This document shows, piece after piece, positions 41,353 through 51,137 of a stretch of DNA of 64,000 bases. The translations under genes were made by a program, and so were the position numbers. Positions within the stretch are counted from its first letter, which is position 1; each line of letters opens with the position of its first letter. A model generated the notes under the pieces. The model did no database searches. It had not been told where the DNA came from and saw only the letters and a list, made by a program, of their open reading frames with translations. The DNA comes from Arthrobacter dokdonellae (GTDB taxonomy: Bacteria > Actinomycetota > Actinomycetes > Actinomycetales > Micrococcaceae): positions 4,154,001 through 4,218,000 of the forward strand of contig NZ_CP029642.1 in assembly GCF_003268655.1 (NCBI RefSeq), written 5' to 3'.

Positions 41353-42255
41353 CTACTTCGCGAGCTCGGCGGTGAACTCGCCCAGCCAGTCGCGCAGGTC
41401 CGGGCCCAGGTCGTCGCTCTCGCACGCCAGGGTCACCACGGCCTTGAGGTAGCTGAGCTTGTCGCCGGTGTCGTAGCGCCGGCCCCGGAACACGACGCCG
41501 TACACGCCCCCGCCCTCGCCCTCACGGGTGGCCAGGGTCTGCAGGGCGTCCGTGAGCTGGATTTCATCCCCACGCCCCGGAGCGGTGTTCTCCAGGACCT
41601 CAAATACGGCCGGGTGGAGCACGTAGCGGCCAATGACGGCCAAGTTCGACGGCGCGTCCTCGACGGCCGGCTTTTCCACCAGGTGGTTGACCCGGACGTA
41701 GTCCTCGCCCTCAATGACGGTCATGTCGGCGCAGCCGTAGGCGGAAATCTTCTCCCTTGGCACCTCGATCAGCGCAATGACCGACCCGCCGGTGCGTGCC
41801 TGCACGTCGATCATGGTGGTCAGCAGCTCATCGCGCTCGTCAATGAGGTCATCGCCCAGCAGCACCGCAAAGGGTTCGTTGCCCACGTGGGTCTTGGCCC
41901 GCAGCACCGCGTGGCCCAGTCCCTTGGGGTCGCCCTGGCGGACGTAGTGGATCTCGCCCAGGTCCGTGGCGTGCTGGATCGCCGCGAGCTTCTCGGTGTC
42001 GCCCTTCGCCTCCAGCAGCTGCTCCGTCACCGGGACCCTGTCAAAGTGGTCCTCCAGGGCGCGCTTGTTGCGTCCGGTAATCATCAACACGTCCACCAGG
42101 CCCGCGCTGACGGCCTCCTGCACGACGTATTGGATGGCGGGCTTGTCCACCACTGGAAGCATTTCCTTCGGCATCGCCTTCGTCGCCGGCAGGAAGCGGG
42201 TCCCCAGTCCGGCCGCGGGAATGACGGCTTTACGTACGCGAGAAACATCAGTCAT
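41353..42255 (-). CDS. galU: UTP-glucose-1-phosphate uridylyltransferase
   Basis: This 300-residue enzyme makes UDP-glucose from UTP and glucose-1-phosphate for cell-envelope glycans. It has the nucleotide-binding start VIPAAGLGTRFLPATKAMPKEMLP, VDKPAIQYVVQEA, GLGHAVL, LLGDD and a conserved VEKP. Length is normal. The divergent 5-FCL gene starts about 95 bp away, and the GNAT gene follows within a few bases. The start at ATG 42255 (MTDVSRVRKAVIPAAG) is the usual one. Confidence 0.95.
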   Translation of the reverse strand: MTDVSRVRKAVIPAAGLGTRFLPATKAMPKEMLPVVDKPAIQYVVQEAVSAGLVDVLMITGRNKRALEDHFDRVPVTEQLLEAKGDTEKLAAIQHATDLGEIHYVRQGDPKGLGHAVLRAKTHVGNEPFAVLLGDDLIDERDELLTTMIDVQARTGGSVIALIEVPREKISAYGCADMTVIEGEDYVRVNHLVEKPAVEDAPSNLAVIGRYVLHPAVFEVLENTAPGRGDEIQLTDALQTLATREGEGGGVYGVVFRGRRYDTGDKLSYLKAVVTLACESDDLGPDLRDWLGEFTAELAK

Positions 42256-42350
42256 GGTCCTAAGGCTAACGGACGATGTGGCCTTTTCCGCTCCGCGCCC
42301 TGCTAACTTGGGCATGGCACCGCGCACCACCCCAACGCAGAGGAATGTCA

Positions 42351-42980
42351 ATGCCCCCCACCACCAAGTCCCAGTGGCGGTCCCGCCTGCGCGCCGCCCG
42401 CCTGTCCATGGACGACGACGCCCGTCACCTCGCCGCCGTCGGCCTGGCTTCCGCCGGGGCCGGGTGGGTGGCGCAGCTGTGCGGCGCCGACGTCCGCGCC
42501 ACCGTCTGCGCCTACATTTCCTCCGGCAGCGAGCCGGGAACCGGCCTGCTGCTGGAGGCCTTGGTCGGCGCAGGGCACCGGGTATATGTGCCCGTCTGCG
42601 AGTCCGGCAATCAGCTCTCTTGGACCGAATGGACGCCGGGCACCGGGCTGGCCCTGAGCGAATTTGCGCCCGTCATGGAACCGACGGGGCCACGCCTGCC
42701 CTTTGCCGGCCTGGGAGCGGTCGCCGGGCTGCTGCTGCCCGCCCTGGCCGTCGACTCTGCCGGGGTGCGCCTGGGCCAGGGCGGGGGGTACTACGACCGG
42801 TTCCTCGCGGCACTGGCGTCCCCCGCGGACGGCGGGACGCAGGCGGTGCCCACTGCCGCCGTCGTCCATGAACAGGAAGTGTTCCCCCAGGGCGCCCTCC
42901 CGCACGACGTGCTCGACCGGCCGGTGGCCTGGCTCGTCACTCCCGGCGGCTGGAGCAAGGCGGAGACTCCGGAACAGTGA
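42351..42980 (+). CDS. 5-formyltetrahydrofolate cyclo-ligase
   Basis: This 209-residue protein converts 5-formyl-THF to methenyl-THF with ATP. It carries the signature VRLGQGGGYYDRFL and the N-terminal KSQWRSRLRAARL helix with a basic phosphate site; the middle, PLPFAGLGAV-like region, includes LLLPALAVD. AGAGGA lies 6 bases before ATG 42351; ATG 42345 is too close to it. It is divergent from galU, an arrangement common in Arthrobacter relatives. Confidence 0.9.
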   Translation: MPPTTKSQWRSRLRAARLSMDDDARHLAAVGLASAGAGWVAQLCGADVRATVCAYISSGSEPGTGLLLEALVGAGHRVYVPVCESGNQLSWTEWTPGTGLALSEFAPVMEPTGPRLPFAGLGAVAGLLLPALAVDSAGVRLGQGGGYYDRFLAALASPADGGTQAVPTAAVVHEQEVFPQGALPHDVLDRPVAWLVTPGGWSKAETPEQ

Positions 42981-43126
42981 AGGGCGTCCGGTGTAATATG
43001 TTACGGTGCCCGGGTGTTATGGTAAGCGGTGCTAGAATTGGCACTCGGGACCTTGGACTGCCAGCCGGTGCACAAGCCACTGTGACGGCAACCGCGGTCC
43101 CAAAGCATGCATCCAGGAGGAAACCA

Positions 43127-43468
43127 GTGCCCACTTACGCCTACGCCTGCAAAGACTGCGGCCACGCATTCGACATCCAGCAGTCGTTCAGTGACGACTC
43201 CCTGACCGTCTGCCCCGCATGCCGTGGAAAGCTGCGTAAGAAGTTCAATTCCGTTGGGGTGGTCTTCAAGGGCTCCGGCTTCTACCGCACCGACTCGCGC
43301 TCCGGTTCCAGCACCGTTCCGGCCGCCGGCAGTGCTTCCGGCGCCTCCGGGTCCGAGTCCGGTTCGGCGGCCCCGGCACCGGCTGCCGCCTCGGCAACGG
43401 GCTCGGCGTCGGGCACGAGCTCTGGAAGCGCCGTCCCGTCCAAGGCACCCGCGGCGGTCGCGAGCTAG
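43127..43468 (+). CDS. FmdB family zinc-ribbon protein
   Basis: This 113-residue protein starts PTYAYACKDCGHAFDIQQSF and continues CPACRGKLRKKFNSVGVVFK, a CxxC...CxxC zinc ribbon typical of FmdB regulatory proteins, then a low-complexity Ser/Ala/Gly tail. AGGAGG lies 6 bases before the GTG. Function in this phylum is not established. Confidence 0.92.
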   Translation: MPTYAYACKDCGHAFDIQQSFSDDSLTVCPACRGKLRKKFNSVGVVFKGSGFYRTDSRSGSSTVPAAGSASGASGSESGSAAPAPAAASATGSASGTSSGSAVPSKAPAAVAS

Positions 43469-43616
43469 CGCCTCCGCACACCTCAAGGCGGCTCCCGCGC
43501 GCACAGCGTCGGTCGGCTCCCGCTTCATCCCTGCACAGCCGCCCCGCCCGTGAGGGCTGCCCACATTCCGGCGTCCCGGCCGGCCACAGCGCGGCGCGGG
43601 CGCCTACCGTGGGCAC

Positions 43617-44516
43617 ATGAGGTCATCCACCAGCCCCGCACGGGGCAGCCAGCCACACTCCCGCGTGCCGAAGTACGCAGCGCCCGGCCGTTTCGCGGCG
43701 CGCGGCCCGGCATGGTCTGTGCGCGGGCGCCCCGCCTCACCGGGCGAAAGATTATGGCGCCTGCTCCGGCGGCGGCGCCGGCTCGCCGCGGCCCTACTGC
43801 TTTGCGCCGCGGCTGCGGTGGCCGTCCAGCAGCTCACACCCGCTCCCCCGGCCACCGTCCCGGTGATGGTGGCCGCGCGCGATCTCCCGGCCGGTCACAC
43901 CCTGCGTCAAACTGATCTCGCGCCGGCGGCCGTCAGCCCGTCCATGGTGCCTGAGGGAAGCCTGCCGGCGTCCGTCGCGGACGGCGCTCCCGTCGCTCCA
44001 GTCCCTCAGGCGGCGGACGGCGCTCCCGTCGCTCCAGCGGCGGACGGCGCCTCGGACCTGGCTGACGGCGGTCCGCCGGGAAGCACGTCAGATGGGCGGA
44101 TCGACCGCTCAGTGCCGGGCTGGGTCGGCTCGAGGCTCTCCGGCCCCGTGCGCCGCGGCGAAGTCCTGACCGACGCCGCGCTTCTCGGCGACGGACTTCT
44201 GGTCGGGGCGGCCGTCGGCACCCAGGCGGTCCCTGTCCGCCTCACGGATCCCACCACTGTCCAGCTCCTCCACCAGGGCCAACTCGTCGACGTGGTGCTC
44301 AGCGCCAGCAAGGGCGTGGACGGACCCGTGCAGAACGAGGTGCTGGCCCGCTCGGTGGCCGTGTTATGGACGCCGGCGCTTGCCGCGCCCAACGGCGGGT
44401 TGCTCCCGGCCCAGGATGCCGAGGGCCTGGTGGTCGTTGCCGCCTCGGAGGAGCAGGCGGTCCTGCTCGCGGGCGCCTCGGCCCAGGGCAAGATCTTTCT
44501 GGTCCTGGTGAAATGA
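43617..44516 (+). CDS. SAF-domain protein (CpaB/RcpC-like)
   Basis: This 299-residue protein has a basic N-terminus, one membrane helix (about 57-73) and a SAF domain in two parts (VMVAARDLPAGHTLRQTDLAPAAVSPSMVPEG, then LSGPVRRGEVLTDAALL). A C-terminal RcpC-like beta region follows (AVPVRLTDPTTVQLLHQGQLVDVVL). The stretch between the SAF halves is expanded and includes the repeated unit ADGAPVAP. CpaB-like proteins assemble Flp/Tad pili, though no other tad genes are in the window. Confidence 0.8.
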   Translation: MRSSTSPARGSQPHSRVPKYAAPGRFAARGPAWSVRGRPASPGERLWRLLRRRRRLAAALLLCAAAAVAVQQLTPAPPATVPVMVAARDLPAGHTLRQTDLAPAAVSPSMVPEGSLPASVADGAPVAPVPQAADGAPVAPAADGASDLADGGPPGSTSDGRIDRSVPGWVGSRLSGPVRRGEVLTDAALLGDGLLVGAAVGTQAVPVRLTDPTTVQLLHQGQLVDVVLSASKGVDGPVQNEVLARSVAVLWTPALAAPNGGLLPAQDAEGLVVVAASEEQAVLLAGASAQGKIFLVLVK

Positions 44517-44583
44517 CGGGGCATGGGCCGCGCTCCGCGCAGCCGCACCAGTTCGGAGAACGGGATCAGCCCCAGGTACGGGG

Positions 44584-47500
44584 TCAGCCCCAGTGCGGAG
44601 GCTTGTTCTCCCGCAGCCACGCGTCGTGGCCGCGGTCGCCGGGGTCGTCTCCCCAGGTGTGAGCCTCGTCGTGAGGGGCCACCGTGGGCAGCACTTCCGA
44701 ATCGTCGGCCTTGGTTTCCGGCGCGGGACCGTCCCCGTCCCCCGGGCCATTGGCGGCCGCCGAGGCATTTCCGGCGGCCGGGCCGTCGCTGCCGGCCGGG
44801 CCATCGCCCTCCGCAGGGGAGCTGGAGCCGTTCATGTCTTTATCGGGGTTGCCCACCGGGTTCACGCTTTCTTCATTTGCTGTTGGTGCCTCCCCGACTT
44901 CAGGCTGTACGCCCTGGGGATCCGTTCCGGTGGATCGCTGGCGGTTTACCGTGGGGACATCCTGGCCGCCGGCTGCCTGCCGACGCCGGGATCGGGGGGA
45001 ATCGATGATGGCGGTCATGGACGTGTCCAGCGGCGTCCCCATCAGGGACGGCAGGTCGTCGTCGCCCGTGGTCGAGACCAGTCCCAGGTGCCGGCCAATC
45101 TGGTCGGCGCAGCTGGACGGGTCGGTAAAGACTTCAATGGTCCACAGCGGCACATAGCGCCAGCCAAGCCGTTCCAGCATCTGCGGGCGGAGGCGGCTGC
45201 GTTCGCGGACGCTCATGTTCTGGTATTTGGCGGTGCCGTCGGACTCCACGGCCACGGGCACGGGGATCTCATGGTCCTCGCGTCCCAGCAGCGTCACCGG
45301 GTCCGGCGCCGCAACTATGTCCACGGCGCCGTCGTAGTGGTGCCACACCCTGGCGCCGCGGGCACGCAGCCGGTCGGCAAGGTCGGCAACCAGCGGGTCC
45401 TCCCCGCTCTCCCGCTCGCTGTCCTCGGCCCGCGAAGCAGGCGTCCCCAACAGGGACTTTCCGGCCAGTTCACGGTCCAGGAGCTCAAAGAAGTCCACCG
45501 CGCCATGGCTGAGCCGCGTCTCGTCCAGGTCTTCCGGACGGAAGCAGCTGATGATGTGGATGTGGCTCCTGGCCCGGGTCATCGCCAGCGCAAACTTCGC
45601 ACGGCCGTCAGGTTCCGACAGCGGGCCAAAGCCGTGCAGCGCCCGGCCGTGGGGCGTGCGCCCATAGCCCAGGGAGAAAATGACGCGGTCGCGGACCAAT
45701 CCCGCGGCGCGGTCCACCGTGACAACACGGAAGGACTCGGGCCCGGAATCAAAGAAGGCCACCAGCAGGGGGTGGTTGGCCATTTGCAGGCGGATGGCCT
45801 GTGCCACGCGGACGGCGTGGCGTTCGCTGGCCGTGATGACCGCCAGCGATTCGCGCGGCCGCACCCGTGCATGTTCGAACACCATGTCCACGACGCGGTT
45901 GACCTCGGCCACCACCGATTCCACACCGCCGTCGCCGGCGCCGGGAAGGCCCTTGCCGTCCGGCAGGTAGTCCACGGTCAGGGAGCGTTCCAGCCCCGTC
46001 ACGGCACGGCCGTCCGGCAGGCGCTCCAGCTGCGAATCGTAGAAGCCACGGCTCAGCTGCAGCACCAGGTCCTCGTCGACGGCGCGGTAGGAAACCGTCA
46101 GCCGGTGCCGCGGCAGGACCCGGGACAGTGCGCCCAGCACGCTTTCCAGCGGATGCTGGTCCACCCGGTTTCCGGGGTCTCCCGCGGCGACGGTGAAACT
46201 GCGGGGACAGGCGGTCTGCTCGTCGCCAAAGGCCACCACCTGGTCCGCCCGGGCCAGGGCCGGCAGGGCGGATTGGAGCGAGGTGGATTCGGCGTCGAGG
46301 ATGACCACCGTGTCAAAGCGGAACCCCGCGGGGATCACGGAGGGCACGACCAGCGGGCTGGCGGTGAAGACGGGGACGAGGTTCTTCAACAGGTCCGGCG
46401 CCTGGACTCCGAGGGCCTCGAGGGAGACACGGCCGTCCTTGAGGACGTTGCGCAGCATCTCGCCCTGGCGGTTGCGTCCGGCAACCACCTCGCGCCACTC
46501 CTGGGCCAGCTTCCACCGGATCCGGGCGGGGCCGGACGCGACATGCGCCTGGTCGGCCAGGCGGAACTCCGCCTCGAGCCGGCGCAGCTTGTCGCCGTCG
46601 GACATGGCCAGATAGTCATCGCCGCTGATCATTGCTTCCAGCGCCGACTGCCACCAGGCCAATTCGAGTTCGGCGCGAGTTTCCGACGGCGCAACCTCGC
46701 GGCGGGCCATGTCGTCGAGGAGTTCACCCAGCCCCTGCTCCCGCATGCTTTCCAGCAGCAGGGTGCGCTCGGGCAGGGTTTCCAGCGAGACCTTGTCCTG
46801 GACCAGGGCGTCGAGACGGCCCACCAGTTCGGCGGCGTTGACGTTGGCTAGGTCCCCGCCGTCCACGGTGCGTTCCAGCACCGTCCCCAACGTTGTCAGC
46901 TTCGCGCTCAGGTCCCGGTAGCTTCGGTTCAGCTCGGCCAGGCCGGCCGGGACCGTCGGGTGCCGCTTGCTGGTGGCGGCCTCCGCCCAGCGCGTGCTTT
47001 GCTCGTTGACCAGCACCAGGGACTCGTGCAGGTCGGCGATGTGCACGCCGGGACGGACAAAGTCCTTGGCGTTGCGCCGGTACCGTGCGCGCTGCAGGGC
47101 CGGCATGTCGATGCCGCGATCACGGCGCCACGCGGCAGTGGCCGTCGCGGCGATCATCTCGTCGATGGGCCAGTCAAAGACATCGGACTTGAACTTGTCC
47201 AGGCTTTCCCGGATGGCCACCAGCATGTCGAGCTGGCGGCCCCATTCGCCAAAGGTGCTTCCGTTGCGGATCTGTCCGAACTCGGCAACTTCGCGCATTT
47301 TTTCCGCAAAGGCCGGGACGGCCTTGAACAGTTCTTCCGCCAGCGCGTAGGCGGCCTCGGTTTCCTTCCGGGTCACCAGGCGTGCCCCATGCCAGGCGCT
47401 GCCGACGGCGGCCTTGCTGAAGGAGCCGAGTTCGGCGGCGCGGCGCATGCGCGCGCTCAGTTCACCGCGTTCCTTGATGCTGTCCAGGACGCTGCGCTTG

Positions 47501-48825
47501 AGCCGGACCGTGGTGGACGGCGCCGGGTGGATGGAGGTCAGTTCCGCCAGCGACTGCATGGCCTGGTAGGGCGAGCAGCCCCAGCGGTCACGGACGTTGT
47601 GCAGGCTGGCCACATGGTCAACCAGCTGGTGGCGGTGGTCAACGAGGGTCTGGTGCAGGCTGGTCAGCTGGGGTTCCTGCGCCTTTTCGTTGCGCGTGAT
47701 GGCGCGGATCAGCTGGGACTTGATCTGCTGCGGGCCGGTCTGGGCGCTGAGCTGCAGGAGCAGCGAATCCAGGTCCATGCTGCCCAGGATCTGTGCCAGC
47801 TCGTTCAGGGTGCTGCGGCGCTCACCCACCACCAGCACACTCTTTCCGTCGTGGACCAGCTGGGCGATGGCGTTGATGGCGGTCTGTGTCTGGCCGGTTC
47901 CGGGAGGCGTGGACACCAGCACGGATTCGCCTTCACCGATCAGGTCCAGCACGTACTGCTGCTGCGGATCGGCGTCGCGGACCAGGATTTCGTCCTCGGG
48001 GCTGCGCTCGTCCAGGGGGGTGAAGCGGGCAAAGTCGGGTGCCAGCTCCACCGGCAGCACGTCGCCGTCGCTGTTGCGCTGCAGCCGGCCCAGCAGTTCG
48101 GTCCCGGCCAGCAGGGCAGGGTCGCGCAGGTTGTCGGCCAGGAACGCGAACGAGGAGACCAGCAGGTCCTGCTCCACGGTGGCGCCGGCAATGGGGGCCA
48201 GCAGCGTGCGCAACTTGTCCAGCACGGGGGCCGGGTCGAAGCGGGCCGTGCTGTAGGCCAGGCGGCCCAGGGCGGCCGCGTCCACCCTGATGTTGGCGTT
48301 CTGGGCCAGATGGGCCACCAAGGCCGGGTTCAGTTGCGCCTGCTCCATGAGCTGGAGCTCATAGTCGTCCTGCCCTGCCCGGACGGTCAGTGCGACGCCG
48401 GCCAGCAGCACGGGCGCGCAGACATCTCCGCTGTTGGGGCCGCCGACGGCGGACCAGCGGGCCAGCCCGGCGGCGAGGTATCCGACGTCGATCCCCCGGT
48501 CGGTGCTCAGCTCAAAGATCTTGGCGCGCAGCGCCGCCGCGGCACGCTTGGCGGAGGCGTAGTGTTCGGGTTCGCGGATCAGCGTCGACAAGCGCGTCTT
48601 GCGGCCCGCCAGGAGCTGGGCCAGGCCGGACGGGTGGGCGTGCGTGAGGTCGATGCAGCCGGTTCCCGTCTTCCGGAAAGCCAGCGCGGTATCAGGTCCG
48701 GCGTAGCTGTCCAGTCCCGCAAGCCAAGTTTGGAGCTCAACGGAGCTCGCATCGGGACTTGCGGCTTCGGACACGGATGCCTTCTTCTCTGCGCTCGCTC
48801 GGAACGATCTTGACCATACTGACAT
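44584..48825 (-). CDS. Giant DUF4011-type SF1 helicase-like protein with C-terminal nuclease-like domain
   Basis: A 1413-residue protein with a DUF4011-like N-terminus (about 20-280), an SF1 helicase-like core and a C-terminal PD-(D/E)xK/Vsr-like region (IPVPVAVESDG, ERLGWRYVPLWTIEVF). The Walker A position reads STPPGTGQTQT: Gln312 replaces the catalytic lysine. Other motifs remain: VVILDAES, FGDEQTACP, SYRAVDEDLVLQ and MTRARSHIHI. ATPase activity is therefore doubtful unless this variant is normal in the family. It is a stand-alone chromosomal gene, 111 bp upstream of guaA. The C-terminal 150 residues are disordered. Confidence 0.82.
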   Translation of the reverse strand: MSVWSRSFRASAEKKASVSEAASPDASSVELQTWLAGLDSYAGPDTALAFRKTGTGCIDLTHAHPSGLAQLLAGRKTRLSTLIREPEHYASAKRAAAALRAKIFELSTDRGIDVGYLAAGLARWSAVGGPNSGDVCAPVLLAGVALTVRAGQDDYELQLMEQAQLNPALVAHLAQNANIRVDAAALGRLAYSTARFDPAPVLDKLRTLLAPIAGATVEQDLLVSSFAFLADNLRDPALLAGTELLGRLQRNSDGDVLPVELAPDFARFTPLDERSPEDEILVRDADPQQQYVLDLIGEGESVLVSTPPGTGQTQTAINAIAQLVHDGKSVLVVGERRSTLNELAQILGSMDLDSLLLQLSAQTGPQQIKSQLIRAITRNEKAQEPQLTSLHQTLVDHRHQLVDHVASLHNVRDRWGCSPYQAMQSLAELTSIHPAPSTTVRLKRSVLDSIKERGELSARMRRAAELGSFSKAAVGSAWHGARLVTRKETEAAYALAEELFKAVPAFAEKMREVAEFGQIRNGSTFGEWGRQLDMLVAIRESLDKFKSDVFDWPIDEMIAATATAAWRRDRGIDMPALQRARYRRNAKDFVRPGVHIADLHESLVLVNEQSTRWAEAATSKRHPTVPAGLAELNRSYRDLSAKLTTLGTVLERTVDGGDLANVNAAELVGRLDALVQDKVSLETLPERTLLLESMREQGLGELLDDMARREVAPSETRAELELAWWQSALEAMISGDDYLAMSDGDKLRRLEAEFRLADQAHVASGPARIRWKLAQEWREVVAGRNRQGEMLRNVLKDGRVSLEALGVQAPDLLKNLVPVFTASPLVVPSVIPAGFRFDTVVILDAESTSLQSALPALARADQVVAFGDEQTACPRSFTVAAGDPGNRVDQHPLESVLGALSRVLPRHRLTVSYRAVDEDLVLQLSRGFYDSQLERLPDGRAVTGLERSLTVDYLPDGKGLPGAGDGGVESVVAEVNRVVDMVFEHARVRPRESLAVITASERHAVRVAQAIRLQMANHPLLVAFFDSGPESFRVVTVDRAAGLVRDRVIFSLGYGRTPHGRALHGFGPLSEPDGRAKFALAMTRARSHIHIISCFRPEDLDETRLSHGAVDFFELLDRELAGKSLLGTPASRAEDSERESGEDPLVADLADRLRARGARVWHHYDGAVDIVAAPDPVTLLGREDHEIPVPVAVESDGTAKYQNMSVRERSRLRPQMLERLGWRYVPLWTIEVFTDPSSCADQIGRHLGLVSTTGDDDLPSLMGTPLDTSMTAIIDSPRSRRRQAAGGQDVPTVNRQRSTGTDPQGVQPEVGEAPTANEESVNPVGNPDKDMNGSSSPAEGDGPAGSDGPAAGNASAAANGPGDGDGPAPETKADDSEVLPTVAPHDEAHTWGDDPGDRGHDAWLRENKPPHWG

Positions 48826-48936
48826 GCAATTCAGGCTATCGCCCCAACCCCGCAATGCCTGTTCGGCACACTGGAGGAGGCCAAATTAGGCCCTAAACTG
48901 GACTATCGGACCCCCTCCAACGCTCCGTAAGGGTGA

Positions 48937-50526
48937 TTACTCCCACTCAATGGTTCCCGGCGGCTTGGACGTGACATCCAGGACAACCCGGTTGACGCCC
49001 TCCACCTCGTTGGTGATCCTGTTGGAGATTCTTGCCAACAGGTCGTATGGCAGGCGTGACCAGTCCGCCGTCATGGCGTCCTCGGAGGAAACCGGGCGCA
49101 GCACGATCGGGTGTCCGTACGTCCGCCCGTCACCCATCACGCCGACGCTGCGGACGTCGGCCAACAGCACCACGGGCATCTGCCACACCTCGTCGTCCAG
49201 GCCGGCCGCGGTGAGCTCGGCACGGGCAATGGCGTCCGCCTTGCGCAGCAGTTCCAGCCGTTCGCCGGTGATTTCACCGACAATGCGTATGCCCAGGCCG
49301 GGGCCGGGGAACGGCTGGCGGCCGACGATCTCGGCGGGCAGGCCCAGCTGGGCGCCGACGGCGCGGACCTCGTCCTTGAACAGGGCGCGCAGTGGCTCGA
49401 CGAGTTCAAAGCGCAGGTCCTCCGGCAGGCCGCCCACGTTGTGGTGACTCTTGATGTTGGCCGCGCCTTCGCCGCCGCCGGACTCGACGACGTCGGGATA
49501 CAGGGTCCCCTGGACCAGGAACTTGATCTGCCCACCCTCGGAGGCGGCTTCGGCGATGATGGCTCGCTCGGCTTCCTCGAAGGCACGGATGAATTCGCGG
49601 CCAATGATCTTGCGCTTAGTTTCCGGGTCGGAAACCCCGGAGAGGGCGTTCAGGAAGCGGTCCTGTTCGTTGGCGACGTAGAGGTTGGCGCCGGTGGAAG
49701 CCACGAAGTCGAGTTCCACCTGCTCGGCCTCGCCCTCGCGCAGCAGTCCGTGGTTCACAAACACGCAGGTGAGCTGGTCGCCCACGGCGCGCTGGACGAG
49801 GGCTGCAGCGACGGCGGAATCAACGCCGCCGGAGAGCCCGCAGATGACCTGGGCGTCGCCAATCTGCTCGCGGATGCGCTCGACCTGCTCGTCGAGGATG
49901 TTCCCGGTGGTCCAGTTGCGTTCCACCTTGGCGCCCTCGAACAGGAAGTTCTCCAGGACCTTCTGGCCAAATTCCGAGTGCTTGACCTCGGGATGCCATT
50001 GGACGCCGAAAAGGCACTTTTCCTCATTGGCGAACGCCGCAACGGGGGCCCCGGCGGAGGATGCCAATACGTCAAAGCCGTCCGGTGCGGCCATGACGCT
50101 GTCACCGTGGCTCATCCAGGTGTTTTGCGACGCCGGGGTGGCGGCGAGGATGGAGCGGCCAACGCCGCTGAGCGTCACGTTGGTGGCGCCATATTCACGC
50201 GCCCCCGTCTTGGCGACGGTGCCACCCAGCGCTGCCGCCATGGCCTGGAAGCCGTAGCAGATGCCCAGGACCGGGACGCCGGCCTCAAAGAGGTCCGCAC
50301 CCACGTTGGGCGCGTCCTCCGCGTAGACACTCGAAGGTCCACCGGAGAGGATGATGGCAGCCGGGTTTTTGGCCAGCAACTGCGCAGTTGTATGGGTATG
50401 CGGCACGATTTCCGAGTACACGTTGGCCTCACGCACACGGCGCGCAATCAACTGGGCGTACTGGGCACCGTAGTCCACAACCAGGACGGGCTTCTGGGAA
50501 GTCTGGGCCGTAGCGGGATTAGTCAC
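48937..50526 (-). CDS. guaA: GMP synthase (glutamine-hydrolysing)
   Basis: This 529-residue enzyme turns XMP into GMP. The class I glutamine amidotransferase domain has the nucleophile in GICYGFQAM and the His/Glu pair in GVQWHPEV. The PP-loop ATP pyrophosphatase has [12 protein letters not shown], and the C-terminal dimerisation domain ends [17 protein letters not shown], the universal tail. Length is normal and everything is intact. With guaB and guaB3 nearby it forms a guanine-nucleotide neighbourhood, though not an operon. Confidence 0.97.
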   Translation of the reverse strand: MTNPATAQTSQKPVLVVDYGAQYAQLIARRVREANVYSEIVPHTHTTAQLLAKNPAAIILSGGPSSVYAEDAPNVGADLFEAGVPVLGICYGFQAMAAALGGTVAKTGAREYGATNVTLSGVGRSILAATPASQNTWMSHGDSVMAAPDGFDVLASSAGAPVAAFANEEKCLFGVQWHPEVKHSEFGQKVLENFLFEGAKVERNWTTGNILDEQVERIREQIGDAQVICGLSGGVDSAVAAALVQRAVGDQLTCVFVNHGLLREGEAEQVELDFVASTGANLYVANEQDRFLNALSGVSDPETKRKIIGREFIRAFEEAERAIIAEAASEGGQIKFLVQGTLYPDVVESGGGEGAANIKSHHNVGGLPEDLRFELVEPLRALFKDEVRAVGAQLGLPAEIVGRQPFPGPGLGIRIVGEITGERLELLRKADAIARAELTAAGLDDEVWQMPVVLLADVRSVGVMGDGRTYGHPIVLRPVSSEDAMTADWSRLPYDLLARISNRITNEVEGVNRVVLDVTSKPPGTIEWE

Positions 50527-50624
50527 GGTTCAATCTTAACCCACGCCTTCCACCGGCCCGCCCGTTGGGCCGGCCACGTGACGGGACACTCATGCCCGCC
50601 TCCTTGGGCGCACCTGCCGCTCTT

Positions 50625-51137
50625 TCAGTAGCGCTTGCCGGCCTTCGGGTTCGCGGCCACCTCGGCCAGGACTTCCTTGTGGATCCGCCCTTCGACAATG
50701 AACGACAGGAACGGGACCACGCCGCCCAAAGCGATGAGGACCAGCCGGCCAAAGGACCAGCGCATCAGCGACCACAGGCGGAAGTCGGCAATCAGGTAAA
50801 CCACGTACATCCAGCCGTGCACAATGAGCACGAGGGTGGAGATGTTGACGCCGCCGGCGATCACGCCATCGGAGCTGACAAAGCCGAAGCCGTGCGCGGC
50901 GCCCGTGATGGAATTGCTTCCGCCGGCCATCAGGACACTGTGGAAGGCGTACCGCACCACAAGTTCCACGCACAGCAGCAGCAGCATGGTTCCGGTGGCG
51001 TAGGCGAGGACCTTGTAGAACTTCAGGGCGCCAAGGATCTGCGCGGGTGTTCCGCCGAACCGGCGCTTGGGCGCGGCCTTCGGAACAGGGTTGCCTGCCG
51101 CACTGTTTTTCGGCTGGGCCGGGTTCACTTCGCTCAC
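50625..51137 (-). CDS. DUF3817 family membrane protein
   Basis: This 170-residue protein with four predicted membrane helices contains FYKVLAYATGTMLLLLCVEL and VLIVHGWMYVVYLIADFRLW, the DUF3817 pattern. Its GTG overlaps the SURF1 stop (GTGA), so the two are cotranscribed and coupled. Function unknown. Confidence 0.88.
   Translation of the reverse strand: MSEVNPAQPKNSAAGNPVPKAAPKRRFGGTPAQILGALKFYKVLAYATGTMLLLLCVELVVRYAFHSVLMAGGSNSITGAAHGFGFVSSDGVIAGGVNISTLVLIVHGWMYVVYLIADFRLWSLMRWSFGRLVLIALGGVVPFLSFIVEGRIHKEVLAEVAANPKAGKRY

Noticed and set aside
44593..46851. 752-residue plus-strand open frame antisense to the giant helicase
   Set aside because: Composition is Gly/Arg/His-rich with no domain; the minus-strand gene carries helicase and nuclease motifs.
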